A stretch of DNA of 64,000 bases from Anaerolineales bacterium (lineage in GTDB: Bacteria; Chloroflexota; Anaerolineae; Anaerolineales; Villigracilaceae): assembly GCA_015075275.1 (NCBI GenBank), contig JABTUU010000001.1:682001-746000 (forward strand). The letters run 5' to 3'. The notes beneath the pieces are model-generated. The model saw only the letters and a program-made list of their open reading frames with translations. It was not told the origin of the DNA and made no database searches. A program made the translations under genes and the position numbers. Shown here one piece after another: positions 15,652-23,664 of the stretch. Position 1 is the first letter of the stretch; each line of letters begins with the position of its first letter.

Positions 15652-15723
15652 ATGTCAAAGATTGCCGTAATAAATGAAAGCGACCAATTTGCCAGGGAGG
15701 AGGTGAAGGTATGCAACATTTAA
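15652..15723 (+). CDS. possible 23-aa leader peptide before cmr2
   Basis: ATG at 15652 with GGGAG six bases before it opens a 23-codon frame that ends 13 bases inside cmr2 in another frame. Its second half contains the cmr2 ribosome site GGGAGGAGG, so its translation would expose or mask that site. It could be a leader peptide, the tail of a lost gene, or chance. Confidence 0.3.
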   Translation: MSKIAVINESDQFAREEVKVCNI

Positions 15724-17459
15724 TTGTTTTTTCTGTCGGTCCTGTACAGGACTTCATTAACACTGCCCGTCGCAGCCGTGACTTGTGGTACGGCTCGTGG
15801 ATGTTAAGCCAGTTGGCAAGAGTTGTTGCTGAAGAAATTGTTAAAGCAAATGGCGAACTTATTTTTCCAACAAATACTGAAATTGAGAGCGTCCCCAATA
15901 AAATTGTGGGAGTGGTTGAGACAGATAATCTCAAAAAGTTTGCAGATGATATTAAAGAAACAACTGTAACTTACTTAGTAGATAAACTTGCAAAAACCAC
16001 ATTAGACGGGATTAAGTCGAAAACATTTAATCGCGCACTTGCCGATGCTCAGATAAAGGATTTGCTCGAATTGTATTGGGTTGGCGTGCCGTACAATGAC
16101 AGAAAATATGCTGAAGTGCGCGAGCAAGCAGAAGCCATGTTGATTGCCAGGAAAAATACGCGCGACTTTAATCAAATGACTGGGGCTAATGCGCCGAAAT
16201 CATCCTTGGATGGTTCGCGTGAATCTGTTATTGACGAAGAAGAATACCCAAAAAATAATGCGAATGATAAAGAAGATAAAATTCGAGACTTGTATGAAAA
16301 ATATCGGGCGCGCCAAGGCGAAAGATTATCAGGGGTAGATTTATTGAAGCGTTTAGGCGCAAGAAAGGATGAGCCTGACTTCAAAAGCGCCTCGCACATG
16401 GCGGCGATTCCATTTATGCGAAAATTAGGCGCTGCAAAAGATAAATTAATCTCTAACATTAGAGATTCGTTTGGAATAGCAACTTGGGAAGTTGGCGACA
16501 AAGATGAAGGATCTTTGTTGTTTGAAAATCGGCTAATTGATTTGATGCCCAACCAAAAGAAGCAGAAAGAATTACTCAATTTATTTAATCAAAAAATTAA
16601 AGCTGTTGCAGGTGATTCCCGCCCCAGCCCATATTATGCTTTGATACGAGCTGATGGCGACAACATGGGGAAAGTAATAGATGGGCAAGAAGATAAAAAT
16701 AAGCATCAACAGCTTTCAAAAGCATTGAGCAAGTTTGCAGGCGAGGTTGAAGATATTGTTAATGAGCAACATCAAGGCTTGCTGATTTATTCAGGCGGCG
16801 ACGATGTGTTGGCTTACCTGCCTGTGGATAAGGCTTTAAGTTGCGCCGATGCTTTAGTGAAAAAATTCAAAAATGAGTTAGGAGAGTTTTTTGCGAAAGA
16901 CGGAACTACTTCGCCAACCCTTTCCATTGGCATTGTGATTGCCCATCACCTTGACCCGCTTTCGGATGTGTTGAAACTAGCCAAAAATGCAGAACGTACA
17001 GCAAAAGATGTGACAGGCAAGAATGGCTTAGCAGTGACCTTGAGCAAACGTTCAGGTATTGACAGAACCATTGTCGGTAAATTTTCTGATTTGCACACTC
17101 GCCTGAATGAAATGATTGTTTTGACCAATCACAAAATTATCAGTGGTGGCACGGCTTATGAACTACAAGAGTTACAACGCGTATTACCTGATGATTTTTC
17201 ACTTACTGGTTTACAGGATGGAGCAATTCGCATCGTCAAACGAAAACAATCTGCAGAAGGTAAACAACTTTCAGAAGAAGATAAAGCAAGATACATAAAA
17301 ATTGTTGATGGTTGGCTAAAAAACATTACTTCGATTGAACAGAAACCAAAACATTATTCACTACATGATTTAGCAAACGAAATGATCATTGCTAAGTCAT
17401 TAGCCGATGGAGTAGAACCAACTACCAATCAGGCTGAGGAGGCGAAAAATGAGTCTTAA
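15711..17459 (+). CDS. cmr2: Cas10/Cmr2, HD-less, cyclase motif intact
   Basis: 582 residues, with a strong GGGAGGAGG site. The protein begins directly with the first palm domain (Gly-Pro-Val-Gln-Asp-Phe-Ile and Ala-Arg-Arg-Ser-Arg-Asp-Leu-Trp), so the N-terminal HD nuclease of longer Cmr2 proteins is absent. Arg-Ala-Asp-Gly-Asp-Asn-Met-Gly near 315 and Gly-Gly-Asp-Asp at 362-365 are the metal and cyclase motifs expected to make cyclic oligoadenylate when target RNA is bound. The complex should therefore signal but not cut DNA through Cas10 (inference). It overlaps cmr3 by 11 bases. Confidence 0.95.
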   Translation: MQHLIVFSVGPVQDFINTARRSRDLWYGSWMLSQLARVVAEEIVKANGELIFPTNTEIESVPNKIVGVVETDNLKKFADDIKETTVTYLVDKLAKTTLDGIKSKTFNRALADAQIKDLLELYWVGVPYNDRKYAEVREQAEAMLIARKNTRDFNQMTGANAPKSSLDGSRESVIDEEEYPKNNANDKEDKIRDLYEKYRARQGERLSGVDLLKRLGARKDEPDFKSASHMAAIPFMRKLGAAKDKLISNIRDSFGIATWEVGDKDEGSLLFENRLIDLMPNQKKQKELLNLFNQKIKAVAGDSRPSPYYALIRADGDNMGKVIDGQEDKNKHQQLSKALSKFAGEVEDIVNEQHQGLLIYSGGDDVLAYLPVDKALSCADALVKKFKNELGEFFAKDGTTSPTLSIGIVIAHHLDPLSDVLKLAKNAERTAKDVTGKNGLAVTLSKRSGIDRTIVGKFSDLHTRLNEMIVLTNHKIISGGTAYELQELQRVLPDDFSLTGLQDGAIRIVKRKQSAEGKQLSEEDKARYIKIVDGWLKNITSIEQKPKHYSLHDLANEMIIAKSLADGVEPTTNQAEEAKNES

Positions 17460-18546
17460 GCTTATTGTGCCGCGTGACCCGTTAATCTTTCGAGATGGAA
17501 AACCATTCACAGCCGTGCCAGGTGAGCGCGCGAAATCTATTCCGTTTCCATACCCCGCCACAGTTGCAGGGGCGGTGCGCACGCGCAAAGGCACAACATT
17601 TAGTAAAACAGAAATTGAAGAATTAAAAAATATTTCAATTCGCGGACCTTTTTTAGTTGAGTTGGGAAATGACAAGGTGCATTGGTATTTCCCTGCGCCT
17701 GCCGATGCTTTGCAAATGAGTGCAACAGAAATTCACTCGCTTGCCCCTATTGAATTTGATAATGGATCATCGGATTTGGAAAACGGGTTGAAATTAATTG
17801 GCGCGAAAAAAAATATCGTTGAAAAGCCGATGAAAGACGCGCCTCTGTACTGGAATTGGGAGTTGATTCAAGCGTGGCTGATGAATCCTGACGACGAGTT
17901 GGATTTTAGCAAAGCAACTCGCGGACCTGTAAGCGAAACACGCACTCACGTCAGCATTGATAAAGATTCTCAAACTGCTTTGTCTGGCGCGTTGTTTCAA
18001 ACCAGCGGATTTGAGTTTATAAAGAAGAACGGAAAATTATCTGACACGACTCAATTTGCATTAGCAATTGAAACGACTGAAACATTGGATGATAGCGTGG
18101 ATACATTGGGTGGCGAGCGACGTGTTGTGTATTGGCAAAATTCAACAGAACCATTGCCTGTGTGTGATGAAAAAATCAAAACGCAAATTAAGAATGGTAA
18201 GCATTGCCGTTTGATGCTTGCCACGCCTGCTTTTTTTGAAAATGGCTACATTCCTAAACATCTTGAGGAAACATATAACCTTGAAATCGTGGCAGTTGCT
18301 TTGCCGCGTTATCAAACCATTTCAGGTTGGGATTATGAAAAAGGCGCGCCCAAACCAACCCGCAGACTTGTGCCCGCAGGAGCTGTCTATTTTATAAAGT
18401 TCAAGGATGCTGGCAAGATTGAGGATTTTCTTGCTAAATGGTTACATTCTATATGTGAAAAAGACTCGCAAGACCAGCGTGATGGATTTGGTATTGCTTT
18501 ACTCGGCGCATGGAATGGCGTGCTAAGAAAGTATGGAGGTGCATAA
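17449..18546 (+). CDS. cmr3: type III-B RAMP protein Cmr3
   Basis: 365 residues, with GAGGAGG before the start, overlapping cmr2. The N-terminus Pro-Arg-Asp-Pro-Leu-Ile-Phe-Arg-Asp-Gly-Lys-Pro-Phe is the Cmr3 hallmark, and Pro-Ala-Thr-Val-Ala-Gly-Ala-Val-Arg-Thr follows. Cmr3 is a Cas5-like RAMP that with Cmr2 caps the foot of the complex and holds the crRNA 5' tag. Its stop codon overlaps the cmr1 start. Confidence 0.94.
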   Translation: MSLKLIVPRDPLIFRDGKPFTAVPGERAKSIPFPYPATVAGAVRTRKGTTFSKTEIEELKNISIRGPFLVELGNDKVHWYFPAPADALQMSATEIHSLAPIEFDNGSSDLENGLKLIGAKKNIVEKPMKDAPLYWNWELIQAWLMNPDDELDFSKATRGPVSETRTHVSIDKDSQTALSGALFQTSGFEFIKKNGKLSDTTQFALAIETTETLDDSVDTLGGERRVVYWQNSTEPLPVCDEKIKTQIKNGKHCRLMLATPAFFENGYIPKHLEETYNLEIVAVALPRYQTISGWDYEKGAPKPTRRLVPAGAVYFIKFKDAGKIEDFLAKWLHSICEKDSQDQRDGFGIALLGAWNGVLRKYGGA

Positions 18547-19895
18547 TGGCTAGGACATACTCAAGGCTTAATGAAGTTTTTGAAGTTAAACAACAACCAG
18601 ACCCGAATATCATCACGCAAACTCGTACATATAAACTAATCACGCCCTTATTCGGTGGCGGGGCACAGACTCAAAAGCCTGATGAAGTGACAACGGTGCG
18701 CGCCACTGAAGTGCGAGGTCACTTGCGTTTTTGGTGGAGAGCCACACGTGGTGGTATGTTTGAAGGTGATTTGAAGAAGATGAAAGCGGAGGAAGAAAGA
18801 ATTTGGGGCTCGGCGGCACAGAAGAAAAAACCTGGTCCTTCCAAAGTAAAAATAAATATTAGAAAGTTATCTGCTGGGGCAAAAGACCATCCATTTGAAG
18901 TTGTTCCTGGAAATAATGGACAGCCACAAGTTAAACCCAGAAGAGGTAGTAAAGGGCATCCTTATAGTGCGTTTCCTTTACAGCCAAACCAGAATGATGG
19001 TTTACATATTGGCATGGAAACCGCTTCTGTTCACAATGATGTATCTTTTATTCTTGAAATAAATTACAAAGCAACGGATGAAATTCAAGATGATATTAAT
19101 GCTGCATTATGGGCATGGGAAACTTTTGGAGGCATTGGCGGAAGAACGCGCAGAGGTTTTGGTGCTCTTCAATGCACGATGATAGATAATATTCCAGAAA
19201 CACCTCCAAGTTATGAGGCTGTGGCAGAAAATATCAGGAAAGGGCTAAACGACTATGTGACTGTGAATGGCAATTGGTATCCAGGAGTGCCATACTTAAG
19301 TGTTGATGATGAAGATTATAAATTAACAGAAAGTAAAACTGATGTCGCTAAAGCCTTAAAGGATTTACTTGATGCCTTAAAAGGATTTAGACAAAGTAGG
19401 CGTGAGGGAAATAATCCAAACGCACCAGGCAGAAGTTATTGGCCCGAACCTGAAAATATACGAGAAATCAAAAACCAAAGAATACCTAGACATCAACCAT
19501 TACCTAATCAAATCCCCAATAAATTTCCAAGAGCAAAATTTGGTTTACCAATCATATTTCATTTCAAAGATATAAATCGGCAAAACCCTGCTGCCACGAA
19601 TTTTGATCCTTCAGATACATCGCTTGAAGGAGCAGAATTTGAGCGCCTTGCCAGCCCTCTTATACTAAGACCTCTTGCTTGTGCTAAAGGCGCGGTTGGC
19701 TTGGCGATAAGATTAAATTGGCGTACTTATGATGCGCAAGAATCATATACACCACCTGGAGGGTTGATGTTGAAAGGTGCAGGGAATCACCCCCCACTAA
19801 AAAGTGATTTAACTCCAAGTGAAGCAAATGATATCCCGCCATTAAAAGACAAATCTAACGATGTCTTACAAGCCTTTCTCGATTATTTGAAATAA
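18546..19895 (+). CDS. cmr1: type III-B RAMP protein Cmr1
   Basis: 449 residues. It starts at the ATG at 18546 (GGAGG six bases before), sharing a base with the cmr3 stop. The first RAMP domain shows Thr-Pro-Leu-Phe-Gly-Gly-Gly and Arg-Gly-His-Leu-Arg-Phe-Trp-Trp-Arg, the defining Cmr1 motif, plus the Gly-rich loop Gly-Gly-Ile-Gly-Gly-Arg-Thr-Arg-Arg-Gly-Phe-Gly near 205. A second RAMP fold follows. Cmr1 sits at the head of the complex near the crRNA 3' end. The length agrees with two-domain Cmr1 proteins. Confidence 0.95.
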   Translation: MARTYSRLNEVFEVKQQPDPNIITQTRTYKLITPLFGGGAQTQKPDEVTTVRATEVRGHLRFWWRATRGGMFEGDLKKMKAEEERIWGSAAQKKKPGPSKVKINIRKLSAGAKDHPFEVVPGNNGQPQVKPRRGSKGHPYSAFPLQPNQNDGLHIGMETASVHNDVSFILEINYKATDEIQDDINAALWAWETFGGIGGRTRRGFGALQCTMIDNIPETPPSYEAVAENIRKGLNDYVTVNGNWYPGVPYLSVDDEDYKLTESKTDVAKALKDLLDALKGFRQSRREGNNPNAPGRSYWPEPENIREIKNQRIPRHQPLPNQIPNKFPRAKFGLPIIFHFKDINRQNPAATNFDPSDTSLEGAEFERLASPLILRPLACAKGAVGLAIRLNWRTYDAQESYTPPGGLMLKGAGNHPPLKSDLTPSEANDIPPLKDKSNDVLQAFLDYLK

Positions 19896-19912
19896 CAGGA
19901 GCAAATAAACTC

Positions 19913-20740
19913 ATGAATACAAAATTACTTTTCATTCAAGCGTTATCCCCCATTCATGCAGGGACGGGGCAGGGCGTGGGTGTGATTGATAACCCGATTG
20001 CGCGTGAAAAATCTACGAATATTCCATTTATTCCAGCCACCACGGTTAAGGGCGTCTTACGAGATGCTTGTGATGATGAAAATGATAGAAAAAATATCTT
20101 CGGTTCGGCGCGAGATGCGATTGAACTCTCGATGGGGGCGGCGACTTTTACCGATGCGCGTTTGTTGTTGTTGCCCGTGCGAAGTTTGAAAGGCGTGTTT
20201 GCTTGGGTTACATCGCCTTTGTTGTTGAAGAGATTGATCCGCGATGCAGGCGAAAAAATTGGAGATGTACCCTCTGTAGGCGCAGATGATTGCTTGGTTT
20301 CAAGCGCATCGGAACTGAAACTAGATAATAACAAAGTCGTTTTGGAAGATTTAGATTTGAATGGCGCGCCCAATGCGGATGTTGACAAATGGGCAGATTG
20401 GCTGGCAGATTCGTTGTACGGAAAAGAATCGGTTTGGCATGATGAGATGAAAAAACATTTGTGTATTATCTCGGATGACAACTTAGCCTTTTTGCTGGAA
20501 ACCGCCACCGAAATTACAACCCGCATTGCTTTGGAAAAAGATACGAAAACAGTAAAAGATGGCGCGTTGTGGTATGAAGAAGCCTTGCCCGTAGAAACAG
20601 TGCTGGTGAGTATGGTGATTGCGAAAAAAGAAAATGTGCTTACAAAATTAACAGAGTTAACAAAAAACACTTTGCAATTTGGCGGCAATGCCACAGTGGG
20701 ACGCGGGCTTTGCCAGGCGACTTTACTGGGAGGAAAATAA
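19913..20740 (+). CDS. cmr4: type III-B backbone protein Cmr4 (target RNA nuclease)
   Basis: 275 residues, Cas7-like. Pro-Ile-His-Ala-Gly-Thr-Gly-Gln-Gly and Ile-Pro-Ala-Thr-Thr-Val-Lys-Gly-Val-Leu-Arg at the N-terminus and the C-terminal Gly-Gly-Asn-Ala-Thr-Val-Gly-Arg-Gly-Leu are family marks. Several copies wrap the crRNA and cut bound RNA at 6-nt steps through a conserved Asp in the thumb-side loop. An Asp is present in the right region (Pro-Ile-Ala-Arg then Asp-Ala-Cys-Asp), but I cannot fix the catalytic one by eye. Confidence 0.94.
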   Translation: MNTKLLFIQALSPIHAGTGQGVGVIDNPIAREKSTNIPFIPATTVKGVLRDACDDENDRKNIFGSARDAIELSMGAATFTDARLLLLPVRSLKGVFAWVTSPLLLKRLIRDAGEKIGDVPSVGADDCLVSSASELKLDNNKVVLEDLDLNGAPNADVDKWADWLADSLYGKESVWHDEMKKHLCIISDDNLAFLLETATEITTRIALEKDTKTVKDGALWYEEALPVETVLVSMVIAKKENVLTKLTELTKNTLQFGGNATVGRGLCQATLLGGK

Positions 20741-20741
20741 A

Positions 20742-21149
20742 ATGAGACTCGAAGGAAAATTTGCCGCCGCAATTCATAAACAAGTATCTGATTATAAAGA
20801 AGCAGAAAAAGATGAAAAGATACAAAAACGCTATGGTTCTATGGCGTATCGGTTGCCGATTTTAGTGCGCAGCGCTGGCTTGGCGCAGGCTTTGGCATTT
20901 GTAGAAAGTAAAAGTAAACATGAAGCCTCGCATCCTTACACTTATTTATTGAATCACTTAGCCGAAGTGGTGATTGGAAATAATGATGGCAAAGCCCTTG
21001 CAGGGCAAAGCCGAAACGCAGATGTGCAAGAGTACATGTATTTAACGCAACGCACCATGCTGGCTCTTAAGTGGTACAAGCGTTTCGCAGAAACAATGTT
21101 GGGGATCACACCTACAACTGCGGGCGAGGATGGGGGCGGCAATGACTGA
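20742..21149 (+). CDS. cmr5: type III-B small subunit Cmr5
   Basis: 135 residues, all helical, the usual Cmr5 size. It begins one base after the cmr4 stop with GGAGG before it. Typical features are Arg-Leu-Pro-Ile-Leu-Val-Arg-Ser-Ala-Gly-Leu-Ala-Gln-Ala-Leu, which fits the conserved helix, and a His-rich loop. Cmr5 lines the inner belly of the complex and contacts target RNA. It overlaps cmr6 by 8 bases. Confidence 0.9.
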   Translation: MRLEGKFAAAIHKQVSDYKEAEKDEKIQKRYGSMAYRLPILVRSAGLAQALAFVESKSKHEASHPYTYLLNHLAEVVIGNNDGKALAGQSRNADVQEYMYLTQRTMLALKWYKRFAETMLGITPTTAGEDGGGND

Positions 21150-22080
21150 ATTTCGCCGTCAGGCTTTAGTGTCGTGTACTCCACAAAAAGATTCGAATGT
21201 TGGCTTGTGGCTGGATAAATTTCTGCTGGATGATAAAGAAGGCGCCAAGAATAATTTAATCGAACAAGCGCTTACCATTCAATCATCGAAGGTTTATGAT
21301 GAGTTTTATAAAAAGTGGAAGGCTGAATTAACCAAGCGTGGCGCGCAGTGCAGAGAAGCCGAAACATTGGGCAGGCTGGCAATTAACTTGGGAGCAGACT
21401 CTACATTGGAAAATTCGATTGCGTTGAATCGAACCTACGGCGCGCCATGTATTCCAGGCAGCGCTTTGAAAGGCTTGGCGGCAAGTTATTATAGAAAGCA
21501 TGTTGAGAAATTAGATGTAGGACTCGCAGACGATATTTTTGGCGTGCAGGAAAATGCAGGCTGGGTCATTTTTTATGACGCGTTGTTTGTGCCAAAAGGA
21601 AGTTCTTTAGGGCTTAAACAAGATGTGGCGACGGTACATCATCAAGAATATTATCAAAAGAATAACGCGCCCCCAGCGGATTGGGACAGCCCGATTCCGA
21701 TTCCTTTCTTAAGTGTAGTTGGTGTTTTCTGCCTAGCCTTAAGCGGACCCCCAAACCTGATACAAGCAACTTATAAAATTTTGAAGTTGGCATTGGCGCA
21801 TGAAGGTATTGGCGCAAAAACAAACAGCGGATATGGACGCATGAAGTTGCACTTACCGCATGAAACCCCAAAAGATTATGAAACGGGCGTTGTGCAAGAT
21901 GTATTTGCCTCGTATGCTTTTATTAAACCTGATAAAGGCGGCAAAAGTATTTTTGTGCATTTCAATGAACTCGCTGATGATTTGAAAACTTTAGACCCAA
22001 ACCAAAAAGTGATGTATACAACCAAAGCAGGCAAAAAGAAAGATGAATTACAAGCAACAGATGTGAGTCTGTTGGATTGA
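21142..22080 (+). CDS. cmr6: type III-B RAMP protein Cmr6
   Basis: 312 residues from the ATG at 21142, inside the end of cmr5. Family marks are Asn-Val-Gly-Leu-Trp-Leu-Asp-Lys, Tyr-Gly-Ala-Pro-Cys-Ile-Pro-Gly-Ser-Ala-Leu-Lys-Gly near 110, Val-Ile-Phe-Tyr-Asp-Ala, His-His-Gln-Glu-Tyr-Tyr and Gly-Ile-Gly-Ala-Lys-Thr-Asn-Ser-Gly-Tyr-Gly. It is a Cas7-like head subunit next to Cmr1. Confidence 0.94.
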   Translation: MTEFRRQALVSCTPQKDSNVGLWLDKFLLDDKEGAKNNLIEQALTIQSSKVYDEFYKKWKAELTKRGAQCREAETLGRLAINLGADSTLENSIALNRTYGAPCIPGSALKGLAASYYRKHVEKLDVGLADDIFGVQENAGWVIFYDALFVPKGSSLGLKQDVATVHHQEYYQKNNAPPADWDSPIPIPFLSVVGVFCLALSGPPNLIQATYKILKLALAHEGIGAKTNSGYGRMKLHLPHETPKDYETGVVQDVFASYAFIKPDKGGKSIFVHFNELADDLKTLDPNQKVMYTTKAGKKKDELQATDVSLLD

Positions 22081-22096
22081 TAAGAGGAGTGATTTG

Positions 22097-22714
22097 ATGG
22101 ATACCGTGCAATTTGTTCAAGAAGCATTGAAGACTTTTGAAGCCATTAAACCTGGTATTGAAGGAATGATTGCCACAGGCTCTGCTCTGAGTGCAACTAC
22201 AAAAGGCAGCGTTTATGTGATGCAAAAAGGCGCAAAATTTATTTCATATCTGATTCAATCAGGCAGGAAGAAACCTGTGAAAAAGAGTTCTGGCGGCAAG
22301 AAAAAGCCCGCGCCTACCAGCAAAGACAAATTTACAATCGCCAAAGATGATGTGGCAATTGTGGTAGATATTAGCCGCAGGATTTTGACAAATGTGGCTG
22401 GCTTTTTAGACGAACAAAAGATAGACGCCGATATTGTGATGGTAACCAATGACCCAAGTTATGGCGAGCAGGTTATCTTTCTAAACCCAGAATCGGAGAA
22501 GGAGTGGAACGATGTAGCCTTAGAGTTCAAAACGTTGATGAACAAAATCAAGCGCACGGCTGGCGGGAAACGCGTGCATTTGTTTTTTTCTGCCCCATTG
22601 CCATTGGTCTTTGCGATGGGGGCAGTGTGGGGTACTGTGGATGACGCCGTTGTGTATCATTGGGAAAACAATACCTATCATAAAGTGATTGATATATCTC
22701 GCAAACTAAGGTGA
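22097..22714 (+). CDS. half-SAVED-like CRISPR ancillary protein
   Basis: 205 residues with GAGGAG before the ATG, 16 bases after cmr6 and within the operon. Residues 1-55 are short helical segments rich in Ala, Gly and hydrophobics. Residues 57-79 are a Lys/Pro/Gly linker. Residues 80-200 resemble the C-terminal part of a SAVED domain: Val-Ala-Ile-Val-Val-Asp-Ile-Ser (about 86-93), Asp-Ile-Val-Met-Val-Thr-Asn (112-118), then His-Leu-Phe-Phe-Ser-Ala-Pro-Leu-Pro (161-169), Ala-Met-Gly (173-175) and Val-Val-Tyr-His-Trp-Glu (185-190). SAVED domains bind cyclic oligonucleotides and normally contain two CARF-like halves; here there is room for only one. It would be the signal receptor for the Cas10 product, perhaps as a dimer or filament. 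The output is unknown, and no nuclease, protease or TIR motif is visible. Confidence 0.6.
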   Translation: MDTVQFVQEALKTFEAIKPGIEGMIATGSALSATTKGSVYVMQKGAKFISYLIQSGRKKPVKKSSGGKKKPAPTSKDKFTIAKDDVAIVVDISRRILTNVAGFLDEQKIDADIVMVTNDPSYGEQVIFLNPESEKEWNDVALEFKTLMNKIKRTAGGKRVHLFFSAPLPLVFAMGAVWGTVDDAVVYHWENNTYHKVIDISRKLR

Positions 22715-22809
22715 CGTTTTATTCCGTCCGTTGTTTTTTCTCTTGAAACGCTTGAGGATTATAGCGCGCCGCCTACACTAGCGATGCTTCGCGCCTATAG
22801 GTTTTCATC
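22715..22809 (+). other. gap between effector and processing/adaptation genes
   Basis: A 95-base break in an otherwise overlapping operon. It holds a T-rich stretch and an imperfect palindrome around 22760-22800 (TATAGCGCG and CGCGCCTATA). No ribosome site precedes cas6. It may contain a promoter or a processing point separating the cmr genes from cas6-RT-cas1-cas2. Confidence 0.35.
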
Positions 22810-23664
22810 ATGTTAATTTCCGTCTTGATTCATTTAACCGCCCAGCAAAAGATTAGCCTGCCCGCAGAAACTGGCAGCGCCATTCGGGCTGAGCTGTTGA
22901 AGTGGACGCAAAAAATAAACCCTGCTCATTCTGCTCAATTACACAATGGCAATGCCTTGCGCCCTTATACCCTTTCAGACTTGCAAGGCGACTTTCGTTT
23001 TGAGGGTGGGCATCGCGTACTAAAAGAAGGCGACCAGGTCTGTTTTCGGCTAACCAGCCTAAGCGCAGCAGATTCGCAACTTTTGTTAAACGAAGTTTTG
23101 CCGCAAATGCTAGGCAAAAGCATTCAGTTAGCCCATCAGAAATTTGTTGTGCAAGAAAAAATAGAAGTTCAACAAAAAACAAGTTATCAAGAGTTGTTGC
23201 AAAAAAATTTCGATTCCACAAAACCAGCGCCCGCATTAATAGATGTGGCTTTTGATTCGCCCACCACTTTTAATGTTGATAACGGGGTTATGCCTTTGCC
23301 TGTGCCTGTTTTGATTTTTAACTCGTGGCTGGCGCGTTGGAATCAATTCGCTGAGGTTAACTTTTCACAAGACATAAAGAAAATAGATGAAGCCTTGCTA
23401 TCCTTGAGCCGTTTTCAAAAATTACGTTCTCAAGCGGTGACGTTGACCAAAGGCTCGCCAGAAAGCCCGAAAAAAATTCCGCTGATCGGCTTTACCGGGC
23501 TATGCCGCTTTCGCATTAATTCAAACGATTCTTTTTGGCTAAGCGCCTGCCACACCCTGACAGAATTTTCTACATTTTGCGGAACTGGCACAAAAACCTC
23601 TTACGGACTTGGGCAAACAAGGATTGCCAATGAATTGGATTGGAAAAATTCTCGAAACAAATAA
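22810..23664 (+). CDS. cas6: crRNA-processing endoribonuclease Cas6
   Basis: 284 residues. The C-terminal glycine-rich loop Gly-Thr-Gly-Thr-Lys-Thr-Ser-Tyr-Gly-Leu-Gly-Gln near 260 and Gly-Phe-Thr-Gly-Leu-Cys-Arg-Phe upstream identify a Cas6 of the RAMP class. It would cut repeat transcripts 8 nt before the spacer, leaving a 5' tag ending GAAAC. The catalytic His is not assignable by eye; candidates are His-29 and His-40 region residues. The last 35 bases overlap the reverse transcriptase gene, so the two are coupled. In related loci Cas6, RT and Cas1 are fused; here they are separate. Confidence 0.9.
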   Translation: MLISVLIHLTAQQKISLPAETGSAIRAELLKWTQKINPAHSAQLHNGNALRPYTLSDLQGDFRFEGGHRVLKEGDQVCFRLTSLSAADSQLLLNEVLPQMLGKSIQLAHQKFVVQEKIEVQQKTSYQELLQKNFDSTKPAPALIDVAFDSPTTFNVDNGVMPLPVPVLIFNSWLARWNQFAEVNFSQDIKKIDEALLSLSRFQKLRSQAVTLTKGSPESPKKIPLIGFTGLCRFRINSNDSFWLSACHTLTEFSTFCGTGTKTSYGLGQTRIANELDWKNSRNK

